DNA from: Puniceicoccaceae bacterium
Lineage (GTDB): Bacteria; Verrucomicrobiota; Verrucomicrobiia; Opitutales; Coraliomargaritaceae
DNA: 64,000 bases
NCBI GenBank assembly: GCA_902587165.1
Contig: CACIKF010000002.1
Span: 186,001 to 250,000 of the forward strand
Direction: 5' to 3'
Within the stretch, counting starts at the first letter, position 1. The number at the start of each line of letters is the position of its first letter. Position numbers and translations under genes: made by a program. The notes beneath the pieces are model-generated. The model did not search any database. It was not told the origin of the DNA and was given only the letters and a program-made list of their open reading frames with translations. This document shows positions 7,926 through 16,173 of the stretch, one piece after another.

Positions 7926-9356
7926 TCATTGGATCACTGCACCGTCTTTGATTTCGGTTTTCGGGTCGAGCGTCGCCCACTGAGAGACGAAGTCAGCCTC
8001 ATCAACAGCGAAGCGTGGGCTAATTTCAAACTTGATCGCCGGTAGTCCAGAACCATCTGTCTCGATACTCTCACCTGCAGCCTTGAACCAGCGGGCAAAC
8101 ATTCGCAATTGGTCTTCCTTGGAGCTCTGGGGTGAATCGACGCCCTCGGCATTTTTCACAGGACTGAAATCGTCAGCACGTGCTGCTTCGATAATGACTG
8201 GGTTCTTGGCTAGAGGTAGCGCGTCGAATACAAACATCTCAAACTTCACTCCATTAGGCGAGTCCGGTTGGATTATTTTGCCGGCAGCGTTGACATGCGG
8301 GATCTTCTTATCCGCTCGGTGAAAAGGTAGCTTCGAGCCCTCGCCAGAACCACCTGCGCGGGCGATGAAGTCACGGTCGAAAATGTGGATTGCGACGCTG
8401 CCGCCGTTAAAACGAATGCCTCCGTCGACTTTGGTTTCTTCCTGCATCTCATTTGGCATGTCGCTGTATTCAACAACGAGTGACTTACCATTTTGTATGC
8501 AAAAGTGACCAACCTTTTCGAGGGCGTAGGCCTTGGGCACCATTTTACTTGAAAGCTCTGACTGGCCGAGCACGTGGAAGCCGATAAAGGCAGGGTCGAT
8601 ACACTGCACGATCGGGTTATCGACCTGAAAGTAGCAAACGATATCGATCCCTTGCGCTTTCATAGTATCGACAGCACCACTGCGCACAAGTGCACGAAGA
8701 GATCCGCCGTGCCCATCGGGCGTCATGGCAATTTTACCTTTTTCGGCAAGAAGAATCTTGCCCTCATAATCGACGGCAGGGACGAGACCTTGCACGATGA
8801 AATGGACGGATTCACGAGAAAGTCCAAAAAAATCAGCCGCTTCGAATGCAGCCACTGTGGCGTCGTCGTTGATCTCACTAGTCAGAATATACCATGGGAT
8901 CGTCACGTCAAAACGTTCGCCAGAGCGGGCAATCTTTTCAGCGAACACTTGAAAGAGTGTCTTTTCAGTGACAGGAGTCACAGGGTAAGTGCCCTTGGGG
9001 CCATCGTAACCGAGGCGCGTACCTTGACCACCTGCCACGGTAAAGGCTGCCACACGACCAGCCCGCAAGGCTGCTGAACCCGCTTCCCAAGCAGCGTCCC
9101 ATTGGGCAGAGTCACCACCCTTGGTCGCGAGCGCTTGGTAGGGTGCGGGTTCAAGTCCATCCAAATTCAAGGAGTAATGTTGCGAGCCTTTAACATGCTC
9201 TTCGACCAATTCTTTGACCTCAACAAGATCAATGGTCTCGGCTTGAGCGACGAGTTCTGCTTGCATCGTCTCATCCAGTTCGTCGAAAAATTGAAAGACT
9301 TGGCCTTGACCTGCCTGATTGAAGGAATCGATAAGTATATCTGGAAAATTTGCCAT
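7926..9356 (-). CDS. UDP-sugar pyrophosphorylase (UAP1/UDPGP family)
   Basis: Nucleotidyltransferase that couples UTP to a hexose 1-phosphate, either glucose-1-P or GlcNAc-1-P. The UTP-binding signature TVAGGQGTRLGYDGPKGTYP lies near residue 85 and is of the eukaryotic-like UDPGP type, not the bacterial GalU type. Other family landmarks are GHGGSLRALVRSGAVDTM and YFQVDNPIVQCIDP. I chose the ATG at 9356 (MANFPDILIDSF) because the 25 residues upstream look unrelated to the family. The protein has 476 residues. The neighbouring phosphohexomutase supplies the 1-phosphate. Substrate choice cannot be fixed from sequence alone. Confidence 0.87.
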   Translation of the reverse strand: MANFPDILIDSFNQAGQGQVFQFFDELDETMQAELVAQAETIDLVEVKELVEEHVKGSQHYSLNLDGLEPAPYQALATKGGDSAQWDAAWEAGSAALRAGRVAAFTVAGGQGTRLGYDGPKGTYPVTPVTEKTLFQVFAEKIARSGERFDVTIPWYILTSEINDDATVAAFEAADFFGLSRESVHFIVQGLVPAVDYEGKILLAEKGKIAMTPDGHGGSLRALVRSGAVDTMKAQGIDIVCYFQVDNPIVQCIDPAFIGFHVLGQSELSSKMVPKAYALEKVGHFCIQNGKSLVVEYSDMPNEMQEETKVDGGIRFNGGSVAIHIFDRDFIARAGGSGEGSKLPFHRADKKIPHVNAAGKIIQPDSPNGVKFEMFVFDALPLAKNPVIIEAARADDFSPVKNAEGVDSPQSSKEDQLRMFARWFKAAGESIETDGSGLPAIKFEISPRFAVDEADFVSQWATLDPKTEIKDGAVIQ

Positions 9357-9534
9357 TAAAATTGGAATAGAAGACTGCATACTAAAATGCAAACACGGAA
9401 CGCAGGAGACAAATAAAGCAGATGTAATCAATCGCTAAGTGACTGCTACTATAGCCCATAAATCACTCAAATAATCGGCCACTACTTTATGTAAAACATA
9501 AGATTAATTGCGCGAATACCCCAAGCTAAGTGAG

Positions 9535-9849
9535 CTACGGTTCGTCTGAAAAACGGAACAATAATTCGTCAGGACGTGCGTAGCCAAGACGCTCACGGAC
9601 AACGCGCTCGAGAAATTCAGGATCGTCGATCAGTCGCGCCATGTAGGCTTCCTTTTGAGCAAACTCTTTTCTAGCTTGTATGAGTTTGGCCTCAATTCTA
9701 TTTTCGCGAGCTTTGAAGTTCTGATACTCTCGATGCGTCTTCAACACGAGACCGCCAAAAAATATCACCAAGACGCACAACATGCCCATCAACATGAGCA
9801 CTAATGCACGTTCCTTTCGATGAGCGTTATTTTTTGACATCAGATTCAA
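9535..9849 (-). CDS. FtsB/DivIC-family cell-division protein
   Basis: Small bitopic divisome protein. The 104-residue product has a basic cytoplasmic N-terminus (MSKNNAHRKER), one membrane segment at about residues 17-35, then a coiled coil (HREYQNFKARENRIEAKLIQ onward), and the typical tail DDPEFLERVVRERLGYARPDE that ends most FtsB/DivIC proteins. Such proteins pair with FtsL and FtsQ/DivIB at the septum. It lies 178 bp upstream of the UDP-sugar gene on the same strand, divergent from the VanZ gene. Confidence 0.88.
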   Translation of the reverse strand: MNLMSKNNAHRKERALVLMLMGMLCVLVIFFGGLVLKTHREYQNFKARENRIEAKLIQARKEFAQKEAYMARLIDDPEFLERVVRERLGYARPDELLFRFSDEP

Positions 9850-9928
9850 TAAAGAAGGATATTTTTACACTCTTGAAAAGGGAATTTTGTATTAAGCTAT
9901 TTATCTCAATTACTTCAAATTAAACGAA

Positions 9929-10384
9929 ATGTTAGTAATGTCCCACCCTAACATTCATAAAAATCGTGCTTATTTATGGCCAGTCTTGCTGGTCATTGTG
10001 ATCTTTGTAAGCTCAGGATCGCAGGACTTGGCTCCGCCCGATCTTGGCTTTCAATTTCGTATAGACAAGATCGCACACATCCTTGTTTTCGGACTGGTCG
10101 CCACTTTAATACTACGTACGCCAAAATTCAAAGATTTGAGTCTACGAAGTATGCTAATCGCCGCCTTGATCACATCTGTGTATGGCGCCTGTGATGAGTT
10201 TCGCCAATCGCTGACACCAACCCGCAGTGTCGAATTCGCTGACTGGTTAGCCGACACATTCGGTGCTTTTGCCGCGGTGACTCTTTATGCAAAATGGCAC
10301 TGGTATAGACGTTTACTCGAGTGGCGCAAGCCGATCAAAGGTAGAAGCGCATCAGAACGCAGCGCCGACCTTCTTCACAAATGA
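9929..10384 (+). CDS. VanZ-like membrane protein
   Basis: The 151-residue protein has about four hydrophobic segments and the VanZ-family pattern: the IDKIAHILVFGLVATLI helix followed by YGACDEFRQSLTPTRSVEFADWLADTFG, with the D/E-F-RQ, R and D-x2-D/N-x3-G positions conserved. VanZ proteins are known for low-level teicoplanin resistance, but most family members have no established role. The gene is divergent from the FtsB-like gene and converges on the lipoprotein gene with 3 bp between stops. A second ATG at codon 4 is also possible. Confidence 0.8.
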   Translation: MLVMSHPNIHKNRAYLWPVLLVIVIFVSSGSQDLAPPDLGFQFRIDKIAHILVFGLVATLILRTPKFKDLSLRSMLIAALITSVYGACDEFRQSLTPTRSVEFADWLADTFGAFAAVTLYAKWHWYRRLLEWRKPIKGRSASERSADLLHK

Positions 10385-10387
10385 AGC

Positions 10388-11323
10388 TTACTGTGCTACA
10401 GGCTTCGTGGGCACACCAATTCCCTCACCCATAATTTGCATCATCAACAATCCAATTGGTATCATAGCACCTTGTAGAGCTTGATCGAATTGCTCTTGAG
10501 TCTCGGCGGTGTTGAGCTGTGTCAGGATGCCGTCTAGCATGGTAATCATGCCCATGAGTTGAGTTTTGTTTTTTGCTATTTCTTCGTAAGAAATCGCTTC
10601 CAACTGCTTTTTGGCAGCGGCCATTCCCTTGCTCCAATTAATCGCTATTTCAGTTGGAACCCAACGGTTTTCTATTTTGGTTAAACCTTTGGTCTGCACA
10701 CCACCCTTAGTAAAAGTTATTTCTAGGACGGCGGTCGTATCTGTGCTTTCAACAGTTTTCAAGCTGCCAAATTCTAAACTACCAAAAGGGTTTTCTTTGT
10801 TAGAGATCTCAGCTAGATCATTCAAATATTTAAATAGTGCCGGGAGAGTCTGTTCGGAAAATACTTGCCCATCAAAAGCCCGTAAGCCTGCAGAACTAGA
10901 GATCGAACTAGTGACAATAGTCTGGACGAAGCCAATAATGGATGACCAAGCGGCCTCTATTTCAGCGATCTGCTCAGCGGGTTGTTCGCCACCTAAGCTT
11001 GTATTAAGAATAAATGATTTTTGCTTGTTGGCGACCTCAGCGAAACGGCCGACGAGACCGAAGCTCTTATCGTAGATTTCGGAATCGACTTTCGATCCGG
11101 CAAGTCGGGCGATGGCGTTAATGTCGGTTTGATAACTAATAGGCATTGCGTGCCAGAGGATGCTGTAGTTGCCTGCGATTACTCCGTCGGCAATTGTCTG
11201 CATCGCAGCGGAGGGTTCATCAGGTAGGGTGACTGTGGTGGAGCTTATACCAGCGCCACAAGCGGTGAAAAAGAGCGCTACCATTGCAGCATATGGGAAA
11301 AATATTTTGTGAGTAATAAACAT
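10388..11323 (-). CDS. Putative outer-membrane or periplasmic lipoprotein, function unknown
   Basis: I do not recognise the family. From the ATG at 11323 the 311-residue product starts MFITHKIFFPYAAMVALFFT and reaches a lipobox ending in A-C-G at Cys 22, so it should be a lipoprotein. The longer open frame upstream (to 11497) runs across the cysK terminator and is rejected. The mature part is mostly helical and ends in a hydrophobic GAMIPIGLLMMQIMGEG stretch. A TKGLTKIENRWVPTEIAINW segment resembles the strand pattern of DUF4878/NTF2-like lipoproteins; this is inference. Confidence 0.7.
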   Translation of the reverse strand: MFITHKIFFPYAAMVALFFTACGAGISSTTVTLPDEPSAAMQTIADGVIAGNYSILWHAMPISYQTDINAIARLAGSKVDSEIYDKSFGLVGRFAEVANKQKSFILNTSLGGEQPAEQIAEIEAAWSSIIGFVQTIVTSSISSSAGLRAFDGQVFSEQTLPALFKYLNDLAEISNKENPFGSLEFGSLKTVESTDTTAVLEITFTKGGVQTKGLTKIENRWVPTEIAINWSKGMAAAKKQLEAISYEEIAKNKTQLMGMITMLDGILTQLNTAETQEQFDQALQGAMIPIGLLMMQIMGEGIGVPTKPVAQ

Positions 11324-11390
11324 AGTCGACTTAGTTTTTGCTTCGATTTTAAGCATCAGAGTAGGTCGCATTGAGCACTTAGGTAAATAC

Positions 11391-11423
11391 AAAAAGCCTC
11401 GAACCTGTATTGGCTCGAGGCTT
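11391..11423 (-). terminator. Intrinsic terminator downstream of cysK
   Basis: On the minus strand AAGCCTCGA pairs perfectly with TCGAGGCTT across a 12-base loop and the stem runs into a T-rich stretch (TTTTTGTATTT). It lies about 43 bp past the cysK stop and ahead of the lipoprotein gene, so the two genes have separate transcripts. Confidence 0.85.
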
Positions 11424-11465
11424 CTTAAAATGTTGCGGGAGCGAGATTTATCGCGCGCAGACTGC

Positions 11466-12425
11466 TCAAGTAGCCGTCGCGGTCGCCATTTCCTCACGGG
11501 CTTTTTCGGCCAGTGGCGTAGAGAGATAGCGTTCCCCGAAGCTACAAGCGATCGTAACGATGGTCTTACCTGTCATTTCGGGTCGCTTGGCTAGTTGCAT
11601 GGCTGCCCAGACGTTCGCGCCGGTAGAAATACCTCCAAGGATGCCGTCTTTTTCAGCGAGTGATTGCGCAGTCGAAAAGGCGTCTTCGTTGGAGACTTTA
11701 ATAATGTCGTCAATCACATCCGTGTGGCAGTTTTTAGGAATAAAGCCTGCGCCGATGCCCTGGATTTTGTGTGGGCCAGGTGCGCCACCCGAGATGACGG
11801 GACTTGCCTCTGGTTCAACGGCCACAGTGTAAAGTTCTTTGCGAGATTTAATCACTTCGGAGACGCCTGTAATGGTGCCACCAGTGCCTACTCCTGATAC
11901 GAATGCATCGATATTGCCATCGGTTGCTGCCCAAATTTCTTCGGCAGTGGTTTGGCGGTGGACTTCAGGATTGGCAGGGTTTTCAAATTGCTGCGGCATG
12001 AAGGCTTTGCCGTCATATTCCTCAACCAGTTCGCCGGCACGAGCGATTGCACCCGGCATTCCCTTAGGTGCAGGGGTAAGAACAATCTCGGCACCGAGCA
12101 TGCGCAGGAGCACGCGACGCTCAACAGACATGCTTTCAGGCATAGTTAGAATCAATTTGTAGCCCTTAGCCGCACAAACGAAGGCCAGCGCAATGCCAGT
12201 ATTACCCGAGGTGGGCTCAATGATAATGCTGCCTTCGCCAATCTTACCATCACGCTCAGCGGCCTCAATCATGGCCTTACCGATACGGTCTTTGACGCTA
12301 GAAAGGGGATTAAAGAATTCGCATTTGACATAGATGTCGGCATTCAGACCGCCAGTCGTGTTATTGATTTTAACGAGCGGGGTGTTACCCACTGTATCAG
12401 TGATAGATTCAAATTTTTTGCTCAT
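11466..12425 (-). CDS. cysK: Cysteine synthase A (O-acetylserine sulfhydrylase)
   Basis: PLP enzyme making cysteine from O-acetylserine and sulfide. I use the ATG at 12425 ([20 protein letters not shown]). The PLP lysine lies in [13 protein letters not shown] near residue 43, the substrate loop is [16 protein letters not shown], the PLP phosphate loop is [11 protein letters not shown], and the C-terminal serine motif is [14 protein letters not shown]. At 319 residues it matches the CysK/CysM length. It has its own terminator downstream and lies after the infA terminator, so it is probably monocistronic. Confidence 0.95.
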   Translation of the reverse strand: MSKKFESITDTVGNTPLVKINNTTGGLNADIYVKCEFFNPLSSVKDRIGKAMIEAAERDGKIGEGSIIIEPTSGNTGIALAFVCAAKGYKLILTMPESMSVERRVLLRMLGAEIVLTPAPKGMPGAIARAGELVEEYDGKAFMPQQFENPANPEVHRQTTAEEIWAATDGNIDAFVSGVGTGGTITGVSEVIKSRKELYTVAVEPEASPVISGGAPGPHKIQGIGAGFIPKNCHTDVIDDIIKVSNEDAFSTAQSLAEKDGILGGISTGANVWAAMQLAKRPEMTGKTIVTIACSFGERYLSTPLAEKAREEMATATAT

Positions 12426-12494
12426 AGATAAGTTTATTTGTAGTAAAAGAAGATAACAAGCACAACTTTTTTTCAAGTTGAGGCAAGCATTCAT

Positions 12495-12520
12495 AAAAAA
12501 ACACTGACACCTAGTGTTTT
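12495..12520 (-). terminator. Intrinsic terminator downstream of infA
   Basis: On the minus strand AAAACACT pairs with AGTGTTTT across a 7-base loop and is followed by further T residues. It lies about 50 bp past the infA stop and about 70 bp before the cysK ATG. The stem is short and A/T rich, so strength is moderate. Confidence 0.6.
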
Positions 12521-12567
12521 GAAATATGGAGAGGCGCGCTTCAATGAAGCCGCTATCAGCGAATCAT

Positions 12568-12849
12568 CTAACGACGACGAGGGCCGTAACTGCGCTTAGG
12601 TGCGTTGCGTTGCGCTTGGGCGTTGCGCAGGCGGTAAACAATGCGTGCCTTATCAAGATCATAGGGACTCATCTCCATCTTGACGGTGTCGCCCGTAGTA
12701 ATCTTAATGAAGTGCTTACGGAGCTTTCCCGAGATGTGCGCGAGCACTTGGTGTCCGTTAGTCAATTCGACGCGAAACATAGTGCCCGGCAGGACAGCTA
12801 CGATCTTGCCTTCGACTTCAACGTATTCTTCGCTTTGTGCTTTTGCCAT
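12568..12849 (-). CDS. infA: Translation initiation factor IF-1 with basic C-terminal extension
   Basis: IF-1 blocks the ribosomal A site during initiation. Residues 1-73 follow the OB-fold family: [57 protein letters not shown]. The protein has 93 residues against the usual 71-73; the extra tail ([19 protein letters not shown]) is rich in Arg, Gln and Asn and should be disordered and RNA-binding. The gene stands alone, away from the spc operon where infA often lies. Confidence 0.95.
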   Translation of the reverse strand: MAKAQSEEYVEVEGKIVAVLPGTMFRVELTNGHQVLAHISGKLRKHFIKITTGDTVKMEMSPYDLDKARIVYRLRNAQAQRNAPKRSYGPRRR

Positions 12850-12971
12850 AGGTGATTAGAAAAGCGGAGAGACAATCGCTCTAGCCCTGAAAGTCAAGTA
12901 TGGTCTCGTTGCGCAAGTCATGCGTATCCAAGAAAGCAGAAAGGTAAAAAATTAGGCTCCTGATTTCTACC

Positions 12972-13019
12972 CTTTCCACTTTCCCACTTTCCCACTTTCA
13001 TGTCCTCCAAATGTCCTCC
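12972..13019. repeat. Short tandem repeats just ahead of tadA
   Basis: An 8-base unit CTTTCCCA occurs about 3.5 times in tandem at 12972-13000 (first and last copies shortened), directly followed by two copies of TGTCCTCC spaced by three bases (13001-13008 and 13012-13019). The second TGTCCTCC copy overlaps the tadA start codon. Low-complexity intergenic DNA of this kind can vary in copy number. Confidence 0.7.
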
Positions 13020-13535
13020 CTTTTCGAAAAAAAATACCCGTCCGCGCTGAATCGGGACGCCGAATACTACATGATGCTCGCCTACAACGAGGCAATTGAA
13101 GCGTGGAATGAGGACGAAGTGCCGATTGGTGCTGTCATTGAACACAAAGGACGCGTCATTGCAGCCGCACACAACCATTCGCGCTCGGCGGGCGACCCGA
13201 CGGCTCATGCCGAAATTTTAGCCATCTCGCAGGCTGCTAACGCCCTAGGTGACTGGCGACTAAATGAATGCACCCTCTACGTTACAAAAGAGCCCTGTCC
13301 TATGTGCTCCGGTGCCCTCGTCATCGCCCGCATTGGAAAAGTCTATTACGGCCTACCCGACCCAAAGATGGGATGCGTTGGCGGCGCTACAGATCTTAGT
13401 GTCCTCCCCGAAAGCAACCACAAGTTTGAATCTGTCGGCGGTATACTGGAAGAGCTGAACCACGAGATACTCAAAGCCTTTTTTGAAAAAAAGCGTCTAC
13501 AAAAGAAAAGCTCTTATCCTGAATCCACCATTTGA
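13011..13535 (+). CDS. tadA: tRNA-specific adenosine deaminase
   Basis: Zinc enzyme that converts A34 of tRNA-Arg(ACG) to inosine. The zinc and proton-shuttle motif TAHAEILAI lies near residue 67 and the second zinc site EPCPMCSGALVIARIGKVYYG near residue 95. PDPKMGCVGGATDL follows the family consensus. At 174 residues it is of normal length. I start at the ATG at 13011; the ATG at 13000 is out of frame. The 5' end overlaps a short direct repeat. The final 20 residues are a basic tail. Confidence 0.92.
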   Translation: MSSLFEKKYPSALNRDAEYYMMLAYNEAIEAWNEDEVPIGAVIEHKGRVIAAAHNHSRSAGDPTAHAEILAISQAANALGDWRLNECTLYVTKEPCPMCSGALVIARIGKVYYGLPDPKMGCVGGATDLSVLPESNHKFESVGGILEELNHEILKAFFEKKRLQKKSSYPESTI

Positions 13536-13598
13536 CAGCAGCGAGCAATCATACACATTAAACATTTCTTATTAACCACACTAACAAACAAACAATTT

Positions 13599-14225
13599 AT
13601 GGCACACGAATTACCCGCACTATCTTACGCAAACGACGCGCTCGAACCACATTTCGATGCGCGAACCATGGAAATCCATCATGATAAGCACCACAATGCT
13701 TACGTCTCTAAACTAAACGACGCCATCGCAGGCACTGATCTTGAAAACAAATCTATCTGCGAACTTATCGGCGACCTTTCCGCAGTTCCTACTGAAAAGC
13801 GTGGCGCAGTCCGCAACAACGGAGGAGGCCACGCCAATCATAGTTTCTTCTGGAAGATCCTTAGCCCCAATGGTGGTGGCACGCCAATTGAATCCTTGGC
13901 CGCTGCGATCGATACTGAGCTTGGCGGCTTCGACGCTTTCAAAGAAGACTTTGCTAATGCAGGCGCCACACGTTTTGGCTCCGGCTGGGCATGGCTTATC
14001 GTCAAAGCAGACGGCTCACTCGCAGTGACCTCGACTCCAAACCAAGACTCCCCTTGCATGACTGGAGTGGCTGATGTCGAAGGCAAACCCGTCATCGGTC
14101 TCGATGTCTGGGAACACGCCTACTACCTCAAGTATCAGAACTTGCGACCTAAATATATCGAGGCGTTCTGGAATGTCGTCGACTGGAGCGCAGCCGAAGA
14201 AAACTACAAAAACGCTAAGGCCTAA
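13599..14225 (+). CDS. sodA: Superoxide dismutase, probably manganese type
   Basis: Dismutates superoxide to hydrogen peroxide and oxygen. Metal ligands are recognisable: [12 protein letters not shown] (first His), [11 protein letters not shown] (second His), and [10 protein letters not shown] (Asp and His). The sequence TPNQDSPCM places the active-site Gln in the position typical of Mn-SOD, and [10 protein letters not shown] also fits; assigning Mn over Fe is inference. The 208 residues carry no signal peptide, so the enzyme is cytoplasmic. A strong terminator follows. Confidence 0.94.
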   Translation: MAHELPALSYANDALEPHFDARTMEIHHDKHHNAYVSKLNDAIAGTDLENKSICELIGDLSAVPTEKRGAVRNNGGGHANHSFFWKILSPNGGGTPIESLAAAIDTELGGFDAFKEDFANAGATRFGSGWAWLIVKADGSLAVTSTPNQDSPCMTGVADVEGKPVIGLDVWEHAYYLKYQNLRPKYIEAFWNVVDWSAAEENYKNAKA

Positions 14226-14263
14226 GTGGCTAGCTCAATCTCGCGGCCGAGGCAGGATTTTTT

Positions 14264-14298
14264 AAGAAGCCGTTCCATTATTGGAGTGGCTTCTTTTG
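14264..14298 (+). terminator. Intrinsic terminator after sodA
   Basis: AAGAAGCC pairs with GGCTTCTT, and two G-T wobbles plus TCCA/TGGA extend the stem to 14 bp with a TTAT loop; the 3' arm ends in a short T run. It lies about 40 bp beyond the sodA stop and separates it from trpC. Confidence 0.85.
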
Positions 14299-14389
14299 TA
14301 TTATGTCTCAGAGTCTCGTAATTATAGCCTCGCAGACTTAAAACTCCGACTTGAACTCTCCGCAAGCCACGGATACCGTGTCTAAACAC

Positions 14390-15187
14390 ATGGACAAACT
14401 ATCCGAAATCATGGCCGCTAAACGCCACGCTCTGAGCAAGCAAATCCGCCCCGTTCGGGATCAGGAACTGGAACGTCTAGGTCGTATGCAAACACAGGGC
14501 AGCAGTTTCCTTGAGGCGCTCGCACGGAAAGACCGACTCTCCGTCATTGCCGAGATCAAACGGAAGTCTCCCTCTGCTGGCGAAATCGCTGCCGCCACTC
14601 TAGACGCGGTTGATCAAGCCCGGGAATACGTCAATGCCGAAGTCGACTGCATGTCCATTCTTACTGACACCGACTATTTTGGCGGCACACTGCAAGACCT
14701 CTGGGATATTGTCGAATTCCTCGAAGTACACAAGCGCAAGACACCCTGTCTACGTAAGGACTTCATGGTGCACCCCATTCAAGTGGCCGAAGCCGCCGAG
14801 GCTGGCGCGCGCTGCATCCTAATCATCGTCCGTGCCCTTGAAGACGACGAGATCAAAGCCCTTCGCGACGCCGCCGAGATTGCTGGACTCGATATTCTTT
14901 ACGAGATTCACGAAGAGTGTGAACTGGAAAAAGCCCTCCGCTTCGACCCCAAAATCGTTGGTGTTAACAACCGAGACCTTAAACGCTTCAAGACCGACTT
15001 ATCAGTATCCGAATTACTAATACCACAGATTCCGGACGACATTATTAAAGTCAGCGAGAGCGGCATCTTCGATCTCGAGGGCGCCGAACGAGCTAGCGCC
15101 TGCGGGGCCAACGCTATCCTCGTCGGCGAAGCCCTTATGTGTGCCGAGGACACCGAAAAATTGGTCGACGCCTTTCACAATGCATAA
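14390..15187 (+). CDS. trpC: Indole-3-glycerol phosphate synthase
   Basis: Closes the indole ring in tryptophan synthesis. TIM-barrel landmarks are visible: the VIAEIKRKSPSAGEI strand with its catalytic Lys, SILTDTDYFGGTLQDL, LRKDFMVHPIQV with another catalytic Lys, IVGVNNRDLKRF, and SESGIFDLEGAERASA. I prefer the ATG at 14390 (265 residues). The frame extends upstream to a TTG at 14351, but that adds 13 residues unlike the family. Other trp genes (trpG, trpB) lie 36 kb away, so the pathway is dispersed. Confidence 0.94.
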   Translation: MDKLSEIMAAKRHALSKQIRPVRDQELERLGRMQTQGSSFLEALARKDRLSVIAEIKRKSPSAGEIAAATLDAVDQAREYVNAEVDCMSILTDTDYFGGTLQDLWDIVEFLEVHKRKTPCLRKDFMVHPIQVAEAAEAGARCILIIVRALEDDEIKALRDAAEIAGLDILYEIHEECELEKALRFDPKIVGVNNRDLKRFKTDLSVSELLIPQIPDDIIKVSESGIFDLEGAERASACGANAILVGEALMCAEDTEKLVDAFHNA

Positions 15188-15226
15188 AGAACGCCCAAGT
15201 TCGAATAGTTCTATCGCATCTGACGT

Positions 15227-15252
15227 TCAGTATTGAATGTTCGATGTTCGAG
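15227..15252. repeat. Intergenic TTCGATG-type short repeat
   Basis: Between trpC and rsmA the sequence GTTCAGTATTGAATGTTCG followed by ATGTTCG repeats the core (A/G)TGTTCGA and contains imperfect inverted TTCA/TGAA units. This is a simple intergenic repeat that creates a spurious in-frame ATG (15244) ahead of rsmA. It is one locus only, so family status is unproven. Confidence 0.35.
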
Positions 15253-15261
15253 CGCATCGAT

Positions 15262-16137
15262 ATGCCCCTAAGCCCAACAGCCACGCGCGAGCTCCTTGAA
15301 CAACTGGAGCACTTGCCTAAGAAAAAACTAGGACAAAACTTCCTCGTAGATGGAAACATCGTGCGCAAGTCGATTGAACTGGCAGAACTCGATGCAGATA
15401 GCTGCGTGGTCGAAATAGGACCCGGCCTCGGCACACTGACTAAAGCCATTCTCAAAAGCGGCGCATCACTCTGGACAGTGGAGTGCGATAGGACTCTTGC
15501 GGAACATCTGCGCATTCACTTCTCTGATGAGCTTAATCTACTCCCGACTATGAATGAGGGTCCGCCCGCTAAGCAAGCAATGCTCCAATTAATCGAGGGT
15601 GATTGCCTAGACTACCCCACCGCAGGACTACCTAAAGCCACGGCCATGACCGGCTATAAGATCGTGGCTAACCTCCCCTACGCCGTCTCCACTCCTTGGA
15701 TGGACGCCGTCATCTCGGGCGAACTTCCTGAGCGCATGGTCCTCATGCTTCAAAAAGAAGCCGGCGACCGCTACACCGCCCCCCATGACAGCAAGACTTT
15801 TGGTGCGATTTCCATCTTTCTGCAGTCAGCCTTTAAGGTACATAGTAAGCACCTCGTCTCAGCGCAATGCTTCCATCCCGCGCCCAAAGTCGATTCTGTC
15901 CTCCTACGCCTTGACCGCAGAAGCGACGTCATCCACTTCAACCTAGCCGCTCGCGAATGTATCCGCCGCATATTTACGCAACGTCGTAAGCAACTTGGCG
16001 CCCTCTGCAAAAACGACTCGCAAGCTGGTGCACTTATTTGGTTTAACGAGCTACTCAAAAATGGCGTTAGTCCTACCGTGCGGCCTGAAGAGCTGGCCAT
16101 CGAGCACTGGCAAAGTATCACGCGCTTCATCAATTAA
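15262..16137 (+). CDS. rsmA: 16S rRNA (adenine1518/1519-N6)-dimethyltransferase
   Basis: KsgA/RsmA dimethylates two adjacent adenines near the 3' end of 16S rRNA late in assembly. Key motifs are LPKKKLGQNFLVDGNIVRK at the N-terminus, the SAM loop VVEIGPGLGTLTKAIL, the catalytic KIVANLPYAVSTPW (N-L-P-Y), and FHPAPKVDSVLLRL. I use the ATG at 15262 (MPLSPTATRELLEQL, 291 residues) since upstream in-frame ATGs fall in an intergenic repeat or inside trpC. It lies 36 bp before the symporter gene. Confidence 0.94.
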   Translation: MPLSPTATRELLEQLEHLPKKKLGQNFLVDGNIVRKSIELAELDADSCVVEIGPGLGTLTKAILKSGASLWTVECDRTLAEHLRIHFSDELNLLPTMNEGPPAKQAMLQLIEGDCLDYPTAGLPKATAMTGYKIVANLPYAVSTPWMDAVISGELPERMVLMLQKEAGDRYTAPHDSKTFGAISIFLQSAFKVHSKHLVSAQCFHPAPKVDSVLLRLDRRSDVIHFNLAARECIRRIFTQRRKQLGALCKNDSQAGALIWFNELLKNGVSPTVRPEELAIEHWQSITRFIN

Positions 16138-16173
16138 TTCACTAGTTACCATTCATATCCGACCACTCTTCCC

